A stretch of DNA of 64,000 nt, taken from Azotimanducus sp965220185. GTDB taxonomy: Bacteria; Pseudomonadota; Gammaproteobacteria; Pseudomonadales; Azotimanducaceae. This document shows, one piece after another, positions 33,223 through 41,325 of the stretch. Within the stretch, counting starts at the first letter, position 1. Each line of letters begins with the position of its first letter. The DNA is taken from assembly GCA_965220185.1 (NCBI GenBank), contig OZ244807.1, positions 248,001 to 312,000 on the forward strand, given 5' to 3'. Below the pieces are notes generated by a model. It saw nothing but the letters and a program-made list of their open reading frames with translations, made no database searches and was not told the origin of the DNA. The position numbers and the translations under genes were made by a program.

Positions 33223-34232
33223 GCGACACCCATTCCGCGAGCCCCCACCGTGGAGACGCGCGAGGCGGGGCGCTCGATGCCATGCGCGAGCTGTTTCCGA
33301 GTGCGCCCGAGCCTTGGGTTGATCTTTCCACAGGCATCAACCCTTGGCCTTGGTCAGCAACCGGCTGGGGCGACGCCCCCTATCGACTGCCAACTGAGAC
33401 AGACCGGCAAGGGTGCGTCGCTGCCATGGCAAGCGCCTTCGGTGCGCCCGAACAAAGCATTCTCGTTGGCCCGGGCAGCGAGCTACTTATCCATCTACTA
33501 CCGGCGCTACTACGCCCCAAGCAGGTGGCCGTGCTCTCGCCGACCTATGCGGACCACGCGCACGTTTGGCGAACATCGGGCTGCCACGTCATCGAGACGC
33601 CGACACCGCTTGCGGAAGCGCGCTCATGCGACATGGTCGTGATCTGCAATCCCAACAATCCCGACGGCACGCGCTTCGACCCAGACGCAATAGAAGTCGC
33701 CCGTCGTCATTTGCGCAAACACAGTGGTTGGCTCGTGGTTGACGAGGCCTTTGCAGATTTGACACCGGAGATCAGTTCGGCGCCGCGCGCCGTCAGCGGA
33801 AATCTCATCGTGCTGCGCTCCGCAGGCAAGTTCTACGGACTCGCCGGGTTGCGGCTTGGTGCCTTGCTCGGCCCGCCGAAACTTCTGGATAGGCTCGCCG
33901 CACACATGGGTGTTTGGCGTGTATCGACGCCAGCCCTGACGATTGGCGCAGCGGCTTACGAAGATTGCGCTTGGCAAACAGCGACAAGGCAGCGCCTCGC
34001 CAAGGCTCGCGAGCGACTCGACCACCTACTGGCGCAGACCGAATACCACGTCATGGGCGGCACCGACCTGTTTCGCTATGTCGAAGTCAGCGATGCCGAT
34101 AAGGTCTGGAACCGACTGGCCGAACATGGCGTCTATGTCCGGCGGTTCTCATGGACGAACCAGCATCTGAGGATCGGGCTGCCGAAAGACGCTACGGCCG
34201 AAACGCGGTTGCTAGATGCGTTGCGGGGTTAG
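33219..34232 (+). CDS. cobD: L-threonine-O-3-phosphate decarboxylase (PLP enzyme)
   Basis: Makes aminopropanol phosphate for the B12 nucleotide loop. A class I/II aminotransferase-fold protein (337 residues) with DLSTGINPWPW at the start, VICNPNNPDGT, LVVDEAFADL, and the PLP lysine in SAGKFYGLAGLRLG. GTG 33219 overlaps the cbiB stop. In the Pseudomonas/Rhizobium naming this gene is called cobC. Right after its stop the cob cluster is broken by relics and hicBA before cobU. Confidence 0.92.
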   Translation: MSDTHSASPHRGDARGGALDAMRELFPSAPEPWVDLSTGINPWPWSATGWGDAPYRLPTETDRQGCVAAMASAFGAPEQSILVGPGSELLIHLLPALLRPKQVAVLSPTYADHAHVWRTSGCHVIETPTPLAEARSCDMVVICNPNNPDGTRFDPDAIEVARRHLRKHSGWLVVDEAFADLTPEISSAPRAVSGNLIVLRSAGKFYGLAGLRLGALLGPPKLLDRLAAHMGVWRVSTPALTIGAAAYEDCAWQTATRQRLAKARERLDHLLAQTEYHVMGGTDLFRYVEVSDADKVWNRLAEHGVYVRRFSWTNQHLRIGLPKDATAETRLLDALRG

Positions 34233-34431
34233 AGGGGAGTTCCACACTTTGACTGCGGGATGATATGGTCGGCGTCCATTTGCTTGATGGGCAGGTCTTC
34301 GCCGGAAATCGCACGTTTGCCGTCTCGGCGGGCATATGCCCCTTAGCACTACCGCTCGGAGAAGGCGCATTGTTCAAGTGATGCTCCTTCCCTTCAAGGA
34401 CATAGGTGCACAGGCTTTTGTATTCGGTCAC
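34229..34431 (-). pseudogene. Relic of a DUF262/HNH-type restriction-like protein (C-terminal end)
   Basis: On the minus strand one frame from 34431 reads KSLCTYVLEGKEHHLN. After a frame change it continues ARRDGKRAISGEDLPIKQ and MDADHIIPQSKCGTP before a stop at 34229. DUF262 proteins with a C-terminal HNH nuclease (GmrSD-related) end with 'Y.YVL.G.E.hLNiR.F' followed by 'CpiCge....MeADHI.PwskGG'. A stop codon (TAA) also interrupts the HNH frame just upstream. Only the tail of the gene survives, facing cobD. Confidence 0.6.
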
Positions 34432-34483
34432 TTCGAGGGCAACGAACCAGCAGCGCTGTTTACCGGCATAGCAGGAAGCCTAA

Positions 34484-34609
34484 GAGAGAGTGCGCCGCTT
34501 CAACGAGGAGACCTACGTCATCTGCAAGGCGGACCTCTTGCTCAAAGGCGAAGGCGAGGCCGCAGACAACATCGTTGGCGGTCCGTAACATTCGACGCTC
34601 GGCACCGCT
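34484..34609 (+). pseudogene. Relic of hsdM (type I restriction-modification methyltransferase)
   Basis: In one plus-strand frame 34499-34585 reads FNEETYVICKADLLLKGEG and EAADNIVGGP, then a TAA (probably from GAA), then HSTLGTALN. HsdM proteins have 'NeeTyaicKaDmllkGe.adNI..G.eHSTL..D.F' just before the catalytic NPPY motif. Neither the rest of the N-domain nor NPPY is present. Further relic: HsdS at 35222-35400, so a type I locus has decayed here. I see nothing else convincing in 34610-34756. Confidence 0.65.
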
Positions 34610-34756
34610 TTGAACCGCGGACGGCGCATCAAGACGTATAATCAGGCAAGCAGGCTTCGAAAGAGTGATCAAGATGCCGGAAGCGACAACACAGGGACTG
34701 AACAAAAGCCCTCACCGACAAACACCTGCGCCTTGTCGGATGGACGGAGAGCACAT

Positions 34757-34969
34757 ATGAAATCCAGTGAAATCATCTTCGAGGTACACGAAGCGATCGA
34801 AGGCGGCTACGATGCGCGTGCGCTCGGCCATAGCATCTTCACTCAGGGCGATGATTGGGAAGACCTGAAAGTCATGGCCCGGGAAGCGGTTCTCTGCCAC
34901 TTCGGCGACGAACACGCCCCTCAGTTGATTCGGCTGCATCTCGTTCGCGACGAGGCTATGGCGGTTTGA
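34757..34969 (+). CDS. HicB-like antitoxin (short form)
   Basis: A 70-residue protein: MKSSEIIFEVHEAIEGGYDA, then ALGHSIFTQGDDWEDLKVMARE, then a short strand with RLHLVRDE. This is the short, single-domain HicB-like fold that pairs with HicA (partial RNase H-like sheet, no obvious DNA-binding tail). It is sometimes misnamed 2-oxoisovalerate dehydrogenase E1-like. It overlaps the toxin gene by TTGA. It interrupts the cob cluster between relics of hsdM and hsdS. Confidence 0.8.
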   Translation: MKSSEIIFEVHEAIEGGYDARALGHSIFTQGDDWEDLKVMAREAVLCHFGDEHAPQLIRLHLVRDEAMAV

Positions 34970-35217
34970 AGCTGCCGCGCGACCTTTCCGGCGAAGAGGT
35001 TGCAAGCCTGCTCGCGCAGCGATACGGATATCGGGCGACGCGCACAAGGGGTAGCCATGTGACCGTCACATTGACCACCGGGGATGACGAGCAACACAGC
35101 GTGACCGTTCCCAGACACCGCGCAGTGCATGTCGGCACACTGAATGCCATCGTGGGCGATGTGGCCCGCTTTCTGGGTAAGTCAAAGAAAGAAGTTCTTG
35201 AAGCACTGTTCGGATGA
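34966..35217 (+). CDS. HicA-type toxin (mRNA interferase)
   Basis: HicA toxins are small dsRBD-fold RNases. The 83-residue product reads LKLPRDLSGEEVASLLAQRYG, RATRTRGSHVTVT with the catalytic His in GSH, and VPRHRAVHVGTLNAIV, ending VLEALFG, all standard HicA features. The start is an unusual TTG at 34966 overlapping the antitoxin stop (TTGA), which places the first residue exactly at the family's 'MK.p.dl.g.e' start. It is directly followed by an hsdS relic. Confidence 0.85.
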   Translation: MKLPRDLSGEEVASLLAQRYGYRATRTRGSHVTVTLTTGDDEQHSVTVPRHRAVHVGTLNAIVGDVARFLGKSKKEVLEALFG

Positions 35218-35221
35218 GCAG

Positions 35222-35400
35222 ATGGATGCTGATCTGAAGCTCTATGACCGGATGAAGGATTCGGGTGTTGAATGGTTGGGGGATGTATCCGCGCATTGGG
35301 ATATTAGAAGGCTAAAGTCAGTTGTGCATCAAGTTTCGGATCAAGGCCTGTTGGGAACAAATAAAGTGTCCGGTCGCACAATTGGGGATTTTAGCTACCC
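35222..35400 (+). pseudogene. Relic of hsdS (type I restriction specificity subunit), N-terminus only
   Basis: From ATG 35222 the frame reads LKLYDRMKDSGVEWLGDVSA then HWDIRRLKSVVHQVSD, the near-invariant opening of HsdS proteins ('Y..yKdSGVeWLG.vP.HWe..rlk'). After about 45-60 codons the resemblance fades and the frame runs to a stop at 35527 across unrelated sequence. The two target-recognition domains are absent. It starts 4 bp after hicA. From 35400 to the cobU stop nothing more is recognised. Confidence 0.7.
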
Positions 35401-35486
35401 CGGGGCGTGTGGATGGGTGTTGCGAAGCGGACGCAGGCAACGGAGCGCGTTCCTACGGAGCCACCGCCAAACATGCACTTTCCCGC

Positions 35487-35999
35487 CTAACTCGGCTTCA
35501 ACCTCAACGGCAACCCAGCGACCATGAGCTCCACACGATGGCAAACAGCGGCAACCTCGCGATTGAGCAGTCCTTGGGCATCGCGAAAATCGCGGCCTAA
35601 GCGGGTTTCTGGAACCAAGCCCATGCCCACTTCGTTGGACACGAGGATGACCGGGCAGGGGGCATCGACGAGAACAGTGGTGATCGCTTCGATTTGCGCT
35701 CGCGTATCGCAGCGCTGATGCAAGCAATTTGCCAGCCAAAGCGTCAGGCAGTCGACGACAACGACACGGTTGCGCACCATCTCCGTTGCCATCGCTTCAG
35801 ACAAATCAACGCCCACCTCGACAGTCCTGAAATCCGCGCCGCGCTCGATCCGGTGACGCTCAATGCGCTTGGACATCTCCGCATCCGAAGCGGCAGCAGT
35901 CGCGATGAAGACCCTTTCCCCGTCAAGGCTGCGGGCAAGTTGCAATGCCCTGTGGCTCTTGCCTGATCGGGCACCGCCAACAATCAAGGTCGTGCACAT
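35487..35999 (-). CDS. cobU: Adenosylcobinamide kinase / adenosylcobinamide-phosphate guanylyltransferase
   Basis: CobU phosphorylates adenosylcobinamide and then activates it with GTP. From ATG 35999 the product (170 residues) begins MCTTLIVGGARSGKS, a P-loop close to the N-terminus as in the family. RIERHRIERG holds the guanylylated His, and VVVVDCLTLWLAN and VILVSNEVGMGLVP are further motifs. Earlier starts (ATG 36008, GTG 36026) would add a few residues. It is the only cob gene on the minus strand and is divergent from cobT, with a short shared spacer. Confidence 0.93.
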   Translation of the reverse strand: MCTTLIVGGARSGKSHRALQLARSLDGERVFIATAAASDAEMSKRIERHRIERGADFRTVEVGVDLSEAMATEMVRNRVVVVDCLTLWLANCLHQRCDTRAQIEAITTVLVDAPCPVILVSNEVGMGLVPETRLGRDFRDAQGLLNREVAAVCHRVELMVAGLPLRLKPS

Positions 36000-36058
36000 A
36001 TCCCGCATACCGCTCAAATTGCGCACAATACGCCAGTTAGCGCGGCCGACTGTGTGCT

Positions 36059-37090
36059 ATGCCAGTGAATCAAACAAACGTCTTGCACCGAGCGATTTGG
36101 GAGGCCATCAACGGCAAAACCAAACCTGTCGGCTCACTCGGCAGACTCGAAGCGCTTGCGGCGCAAATTGCGGTGGTTCAACAGACGCTGACACCCGCCG
36201 CCAAGCGCTGCAAATTAACGGTTTTCGCCGCCGACCACGGCATTGCCGAGGCTGGCGTTTCAGCCTTCCCGCAGGAAGTGACGCGGCAGATGCTTGGCAA
36301 CTTTCTGGCCGGAGGCGCCGCCGCCAATGTTCTCGCGCAGGCACTCGGCGTCGAGTTCGCAGTTGTCGATGCGGGCGTTCGAGGGCTGGCCATGGAACAC
36401 CCTCGGCTCATTTCCCTGCGCATCGGCAACGGCACCGGGAACTCGGTCGAGCGTCCGGCCATGTCGGCACAACAATTCAAGCATGCGCTAGATGCGGGCA
36501 AACTGATAGGCGGCCAGGAAGATCACGAAGTCGCCTGCTATGGCGAGATGGGCATTGCCAACACATCGTCGGCGAGCCTCGTGGCGGCCAAGCTGCTGAA
36601 TCTGCCGGTTGCCCGACTAGTCGGACGGGGAACGGGGCTCGACGACGATGGCTTGATCAGAAAGCAGCGCATATTGACCGACGCAGCGCAGCGAACGCCG
36701 GCACAGCTCGGGCCGGAGGAGGCGATGCGCGAATATGGAGGCTTTGAGACCGTGATGCTGATGGGCGCCATCATGGGTGCCGCCGCATCAGGCAAGCTGG
36801 TGCTCATTGATGGCTTCATCGCTACAGTTTCTGCATTAGCGGCGCTACGCATGATGCCGGAAGCGAGGCCGCATCTCGTGTTCGCACACCGCTCGGCGGA
36901 AGCAGGCCATACAATCGTCCTGAAGGCGCTTAAGGCAGAGCCTTTGCTTGATTTGGACATGCGACTTGGCGAAGGCACCGGCGCCTTGCTCGCTTGGCCG
37001 CTGGTGCGGGCGGCGGCAGCCATGCTGAGCGACATGGTGAGCTTTGATTCGGCTGGCGTCAGCAGCCATACAACGCGCAATCTCAAGTGA
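36059..37090 (+). CDS. cobT: Nicotinate-nucleotide-dimethylbenzimidazole phosphoribosyltransferase
   Basis: CobT makes alpha-ribazole 5'-phosphate, the lower-ligand nucleotide. The 343-residue product has KPVGSLGRLEALA, FAADHGIAEAGVSAFPQEVT, GEMGIANTSSA, and the catalytic glutamate in RLGEGTGALLAW near the C-terminus. All are family signatures. It overlaps cobS by GTGA. Confidence 0.96.
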   Translation: MPVNQTNVLHRAIWEAINGKTKPVGSLGRLEALAAQIAVVQQTLTPAAKRCKLTVFAADHGIAEAGVSAFPQEVTRQMLGNFLAGGAAANVLAQALGVEFAVVDAGVRGLAMEHPRLISLRIGNGTGNSVERPAMSAQQFKHALDAGKLIGGQEDHEVACYGEMGIANTSSASLVAAKLLNLPVARLVGRGTGLDDDGLIRKQRILTDAAQRTPAQLGPEEAMREYGGFETVMLMGAIMGAAASGKLVLIDGFIATVSALAALRMMPEARPHLVFAHRSAEAGHTIVLKALKAEPLLDLDMRLGEGTGALLAWPLVRAAAAMLSDMVSFDSAGVSSHTTRNLK

Positions 37091-37914
37091 TTGCTGTGAT
37101 CTCTCGGGAACTGGGCACCTTCGCTCTCGCTGCACAGTTCCTCACCCGGCTGCCGGTTCCGGTCATCGGGTCCGCCGCCACCAACCAGCTTGCTGCCTCT
37201 GTGCGCTACTATCCCTTGGTCGGCAGCCTGATCGGCGGCTTCAGCGCCGCCATCTTCTGTTTCGCCAATCTCGCGCTGCCTGGGATAGTGGCGATTCTGC
37301 TTGCGCTCGCGGCGTGTTTGGCTCTCACCGGCGCACTGCACGAGGACGGGCTTGCCGACACCTTTGACGGCTTGGGTGCCAAGTTCACCGAGACCAACCA
37401 TCTGACCGATGGCGATGGCACCGACAACGCCCGCCGTGCTGCCAGCTTGGCAGTCATGCGCGACAGCCGCCTCGGCTCATTCGGTGCCATGGCGCTGATG
37501 CTGGCTTTAGGGATGCGCGTTGCCACGCTCGCAAGCCTTGAAACCTTGCCGCTTTGCGTGGCGCTGATTGCTGGCGGCGGCCTGTCTCGCCTGTCGTGCA
37601 TTGTCACCATGCAGACCAGCACCTATGTGCGCGAAAACGGCATCGCCACGCCGATCGCCAGGCGCTTGACGCCAGCAGGTTGGATTGTCAGCGGCGGCAC
37701 TGGGCTGGCGCTGCTCGCGATGCTCTTTTGGCTGCTCGCAGCCACGACAGCCCTGTACGCCATGCTCGGTGTCGTGCTGGGGCATGCGCTGATGCGGCTC
37801 ACCGTTGAGCGTCGGCTGCGCGGCTATACCGGCGATACCCTCGGTGCCGTGCAGCAGACGAGCGAGATCGGCCTCTATCTGGGCGTTTGCGTGGGCATCG
37901 GCGCATGGGGCTGA
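37087..37914 (+). CDS. cobS: Cobalamin synthase (adenosylcobinamide-GDP ribazoletransferase)
   Basis: A membrane enzyme that joins activated cobinamide to alpha-ribazole phosphate. AAQFLTRLPVP at the start, then GALHEDGLADTFDGLGA (Asp-rich metal site) and VMRDSRLGSFGAMAL are the expected motifs. Six or more hydrophobic segments follow. GTG 37087 overlaps the cobT stop. The gene end overlaps cobC by 10 nt. Confidence 0.95.
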   Translation: MIAVISRELGTFALAAQFLTRLPVPVIGSAATNQLAASVRYYPLVGSLIGGFSAAIFCFANLALPGIVAILLALAACLALTGALHEDGLADTFDGLGAKFTETNHLTDGDGTDNARRAASLAVMRDSRLGSFGAMALMLALGMRVATLASLETLPLCVALIAGGGLSRLSCIVTMQTSTYVRENGIATPIARRLTPAGWIVSGGTGLALLAMLFWLLAATTALYAMLGVVLGHALMRLTVERRLRGYTGDTLGAVQQTSEIGLYLGVCVGIGAWG

Positions 37915-38435
37915 TTCTGATTCGCCACACGCGACCCGACGTGCCCGCAGACTTTTGCTATGGCCGGTTGGATGTTGGATTACGCAACACCTTTGCGGAA
38001 GAGGCATCCACAGTGGAGCACGCCTTGCCCATCGTCAGCCGGGTAGTTTCTAGTCCTTTGCAACGCTGTCGCAAGCTGGCGTGTTTCATTGCCCGCGCGC
38101 GCGGGCTGCCGATGGATGTCGATGACCGCCTCGTCGAGATGGACTTCGGCACTTGGGAGGGGCGCCCTTGGTCGCAACTGCCAAAAGCGGAGCTTGATGC
38201 CTGGTCGCAAGACTTCATGCACGCCCGCCCGCATGGCGGTGAAAGCGTGGCGATGCTGAAAAGCCGCGCCGCCCGCGCCCTCGCCGACTGGTCGCAGCGG
38301 CAGCAATGCATCGCAATCGTGACGCACTCGGGCATCATCAGGGCGGCCTGTTCCGGGACAGGCGCTGAAGCGCAGCACTTCGCCGTCTCGGTTGATTTTG
38401 GTGGCATCATGCCGCTTTCCAACTTCGAGAATTAG
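37905..38435 (+). CDS. cobC: Histidine phosphatase, probable alpha-ribazole phosphatase
   Basis: Removes the 5'-phosphate of alpha-ribazole or of cobalamin phosphate at the end of the pathway. The 176-residue protein has the phospho-acceptor LIRHTRPD near its start, SSPLQRCRKLA, EMDFGTWEG, and the second His in IVTHSGIIR. ATG 37905 puts RHT at the right distance from the N-terminus. Family assignment is certain; the substrate is inferred from its place between cobS and cobO. Confidence 0.9.
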   Translation: MGLILIRHTRPDVPADFCYGRLDVGLRNTFAEEASTVEHALPIVSRVVSSPLQRCRKLACFIARARGLPMDVDDRLVEMDFGTWEGRPWSQLPKAELDAWSQDFMHARPHGGESVAMLKSRAARALADWSQRQQCIAIVTHSGIIRAACSGTGAEAQHFAVSVDFGGIMPLSNFEN

Positions 38436-38438
38436 AGG

Positions 38439-39041
38439 ATGACTGAGGCAGAGCGCCACAAGGAAAAGATGCAGGCCCAGCAGGCGGAACACCGCAAGAA
38501 AGTACAGGCCGCATCAGCCGCGGAGCGAGGCTTGGTGCTCGTCTATACCGGCGAGGGCAAGGGCAAGTCGAGTTCCGCCTTTGGCGTCATCGCGCGCGCG
38601 CTTGGCTGGGGGCAGAAGGTAGGCGTGGTGCAATTCATCAAAGGCGCGTGGAAAACTGGAGAACGCCAGTTCTTCGCAAAATTCCCAGATCAACTCGATT
38701 GGCACACCATGGGCGAGGGGTTCACTTGGGATACCCAAGACCTCGACCGAGACACTGCGACTGCCCAAGCCGCCTTCGTAAAGGCTTGCGCCATGCTGGA
38801 AAGCGGCGACTACGACCTGATGGTGCTCGATGAGATCAATATCGCGTTGCGCTGTGACTTTTTGGCGGAGGATGATGTGATTGAAGGCTTGCAGGCTCGC
38901 TCTCAGCGTACTAGCGTCATCCTCACCGGGCGCGACGCCAAAGCGAACATCTGCGACTACGCCGACCTCGTCAGTGAGATGCGCGCCATCAAGCACCCGT
39001 TCGATGCTGGCATCAAGGCCGTTCGCGGTATCGATTTCTGA
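38439..39041 (+). CDS. cobO: Cob(I)yrinic acid a,c-diamide adenosyltransferase
   Basis: Transfers the adenosyl group to cob(I)alamin-type corrinoids. The 200-residue product has the P-loop TGEGKGKSSSAFGVIARALG, VQFIKGAW, and LDEINIALRCDF. An N-terminal Glu/Gln/Lys-rich tail (about 30 residues) is typical for BtuR/CobO. It lies 3 nt after cobC and is the last gene of this cob run. Confidence 0.96.
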   Translation: MTEAERHKEKMQAQQAEHRKKVQAASAAERGLVLVYTGEGKGKSSSAFGVIARALGWGQKVGVVQFIKGAWKTGERQFFAKFPDQLDWHTMGEGFTWDTQDLDRDTATAQAAFVKACAMLESGDYDLMVLDEINIALRCDFLAEDDVIEGLQARSQRTSVILTGRDAKANICDYADLVSEMRAIKHPFDAGIKAVRGIDF

Positions 39042-39050
39042 ATCCTCGCC

Positions 39051-39122
39051 AACTCGCAGCTTCTTGAGCTCAGCAACTCGCAGCTTCTTGAGCTCAATAA
39101 CTCGCAGCTTCTCCAGCTCATT
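39051..39122. repeat. Three tandem 24-bp repeats after cobO
   Basis: Three consecutive 24-bp units (39051, 39075, 39099) share AACTCGCAGCTTCTTGAGCT with small changes in the last unit. They begin 9 bp after the cobO stop and end before the putative promoter of the receptor gene. On the minus strand they would encode a Leu/Lys-rich repeat, but no gene is supported there. Confidence 0.85.
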
Positions 39123-39145
39123 CTTGATAGCGACATGAAAGCCTG

Positions 39146-39192
39146 TTGACAAAGGACGCAATAGATGCAAACATAAATCGTTCTCATTTGCG
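39146..39192 (+). promoter_or_regulatory. Candidate promoter and Fur box of the TonB-dependent receptor gene
   Basis: TTGACA at 39146-39151 is a perfect -35 hexamer. A suitable AT-rich -10 region lies about 17-20 nt on (39169-39177). Overlapping it, 39173-39192 reads on the minus strand CGCAAATGAGAACGATTTAT, which resembles the AATGAGAATGATT type of Fur-binding site. Iron repression of the receptor is therefore likely but unproven. Confidence 0.45.
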
Positions 39193-39204
39193 TTTGTGAC
39201 CGCC

Positions 39205-41325
39205 ATGAATCGACTCCTTCCCTTAGCAGGCCTCCTCTTCCTATGCGCCTGCGCACCGTTCGCACACGCCGAACAACAAGACTTACAACAAGATTTCGCG
39301 CTCGAAGAAATCGTCGTCGTTGCCAAGCATTTGTATGCCGACCGCATCAACGCGCTCAAAACCCCCACCCCCATCCTCGACGTGCCGCAGAGCTTGTCCA
39401 TCGTCACTGCCGAGCAAATCGCAGTGCAAGGCTTCACAAGCATCGGCGACATTGTTGACTACACGCCAGGGGTCAGCAACTCTCAAGGCGAAGGCCACCG
39501 CGATGCCGTCGTTTTTCGCGGCGTGCGATCAACAGCGGACTTCTTTATTGATGGCGCACGCGACGATGTCCAATACTACCGCCCGCTCTACAACTTGGAG
39601 CAGGTTGAGATCCTACGCGGGCCGAATGCGCTTCTCTTCGGCCGCGGCGGCACCGGCGGCATTCTCAATCGCGTCACTAAAAAGGGCGTGATCGGCGAGA
39701 CCTTCACCGGCGTCTCTGCGGGCGCGGGCACATTCGGCGAGTTTGATGCGCAGATCGACAGCAACTTCTCGACCGGAGAGCACTCAGCCTATCGAATCAA
39801 TGCATTTTATGAACGCCTCAACAATCACCGCGATGCCTATGACGGTGATCGAATCGGGATCAATCCCACCGCGAAATTCGAGTTCGCTGCGGGCACCACG
39901 CTCGACCTTGCTTATGAGTATGTAGACCATCAGCGCTTCATTGATCGCGGCATTCCCACTGGTGCCGACGGAGAGCCTGTCGAAGCGTTCGAAGACGTTG
40001 TCTTTGGCGACCCGGAACTCAACACCACCGAAATCACCGCGCATTTGCTTCGCGCCGCCTTGCAGCATGACTTTAGCGAGAATCTAAAGGGCAATTTCAG
40101 CGCGTTCTACGGCGACTACGACAAGCTATATCAGAATTTCTATGCGTCCGGCTACAATCAAAGCGCCTCGCCAGAGCAGGTGACGCTCGACGGCTATGTG
40201 GACACCACCGATCGTCAGAACATCATTGTTTCGGGAAACCTGATCGCTGAAGTGGCAACCGGATCGATTTCTCACACCTTCGTCGCTGGCGCCGAGGTCA
40301 TCGACACATCTTCCGATCAGGATCGCTTCAATTCGTTCTGGAACACAACGTCTGACGACAATGAGATCTTCACCATTGAGAAGCCTCTGCGATTGAACGC
40401 GGGTCGCGGCATCAATGCCTCCGGCATGGCCACGACAAACAGCTTCGCGTCAGACCTCAACGACGACACGCGAGTCGGCATCGACGTGTTTTCCGCCTAC
40501 ATCCAAGACGAAATTGAGGTCTCAAGCAATCTGCACCTGATTGTCGGTGCCCGCTATGATCGCTTTGATATCAACGTCTTCAACGTTCCGGCAGATGAAA
40601 CAAGACGCCGAGAAGATGAAGAGGTCACGCCGCGCCTTGGCATCGTCTATAAGCCGCAAGAAAAACTCTCAGTGTACGCAAGCTACAGCGAGTCCTTCCT
40701 GCCGAGGAGCGGCGAGCAGTTCGCCAACATCAACGGCTCGAACGACCGGCTCGAACCGAACACCTTCACGAACCTCGAAGCGGGCGTCAAGTGGGATATT
40801 GGTGACGCTTTCAGCCTTACTGCCGCCATCTTTGAAATCGAGCAAAGATCGCCTCAAGTGGCCGACAACGATCCTTCAACGCTCGACATCATCGACTCCG
40901 AAACCTCCGGCTTCGAAGCGCAGATCAAGGGACAGGCCGCCCGCAATTGGTTTGTCTCGGCTGGCTACAGCTATCTCGACGGCGAGCAGGTCAATCGAGC
41001 AGGCGCCACGGGCTTACGGCCGCGCGAGCTGCCGGAGCACACCTTCTCCATATACAACCGTCTGCAGATCTCAGAGAAGTTTGCGCTCGGCCTCGGCCTG
41101 ACTTATCAGGACGAGCGTTTCATCAACAACTCGAACAGCGCTGTCCTGCCGAGCTACACGCGATTCGACGCCTGCGCGTACTATCAAGTCTCCGAAACCC
41201 TTCGCGTGCAGCTGAACATCGAGAACCTGACGGATGAACTCTACTTTCCGCACTCGCACAGCACGCACCAAGCAAGCGTTGGCGCGCCGCTCAATGCTCG
41301 ACTGACGATTACGAGCCGCTTCTAA
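39205..41325 (+). CDS. TonB-dependent siderophore-type receptor
   Basis: A 706-residue outer-membrane receptor. It has a signal peptide (LLPLAGLLFLCACAPFAHA), a TonB box-like LEEIVVVAK, the plug with DVPQSLSIVTAEQI, YTPGVSN, VFRGVR, and RGPNALLFGRGGTGG with VTKKG. These match the siderophore receptor group (TIGR01783-like). It ends LTITSRF with the required aromatic residue. ATG 39205 is preferred over GTG 39196. Its substrate is probably a ferric (catecholate-like) siderophore given the candidate Fur box. Location after cobO is not enough to claim corrinoid uptake. Its 3' end overlaps parB by 17 bp, tail to tail. Confidence 0.88.
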   Translation: MNRLLPLAGLLFLCACAPFAHAEQQDLQQDFALEEIVVVAKHLYADRINALKTPTPILDVPQSLSIVTAEQIAVQGFTSIGDIVDYTPGVSNSQGEGHRDAVVFRGVRSTADFFIDGARDDVQYYRPLYNLEQVEILRGPNALLFGRGGTGGILNRVTKKGVIGETFTGVSAGAGTFGEFDAQIDSNFSTGEHSAYRINAFYERLNNHRDAYDGDRIGINPTAKFEFAAGTTLDLAYEYVDHQRFIDRGIPTGADGEPVEAFEDVVFGDPELNTTEITAHLLRAALQHDFSENLKGNFSAFYGDYDKLYQNFYASGYNQSASPEQVTLDGYVDTTDRQNIIVSGNLIAEVATGSISHTFVAGAEVIDTSSDQDRFNSFWNTTSDDNEIFTIEKPLRLNAGRGINASGMATTNSFASDLNDDTRVGIDVFSAYIQDEIEVSSNLHLIVGARYDRFDINVFNVPADETRRREDEEVTPRLGIVYKPQEKLSVYASYSESFLPRSGEQFANINGSNDRLEPNTFTNLEAGVKWDIGDAFSLTAAIFEIEQRSPQVADNDPSTLDIIDSETSGFEAQIKGQAARNWFVSAGYSYLDGEQVNRAGATGLRPRELPEHTFSIYNRLQISEKFALGLGLTYQDERFINNSNSAVLPSYTRFDACAYYQVSETLRVQLNIENLTDELYFPHSHSTHQASVGAPLNARLTITSRF

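Noticed and set aside
35144..35221. 5' extension of the hsdS relic frame into hicA
   Set aside because: It overlaps hicA in another frame; HsdS-like sequence begins only after the ATG at 35222.
38514..39452. 312-codon minus-strand gene opposite cobO and the receptor gene
   Set aside because: It is antisense to two clear genes, and its central repeat comes from the 24-bp tandem units.
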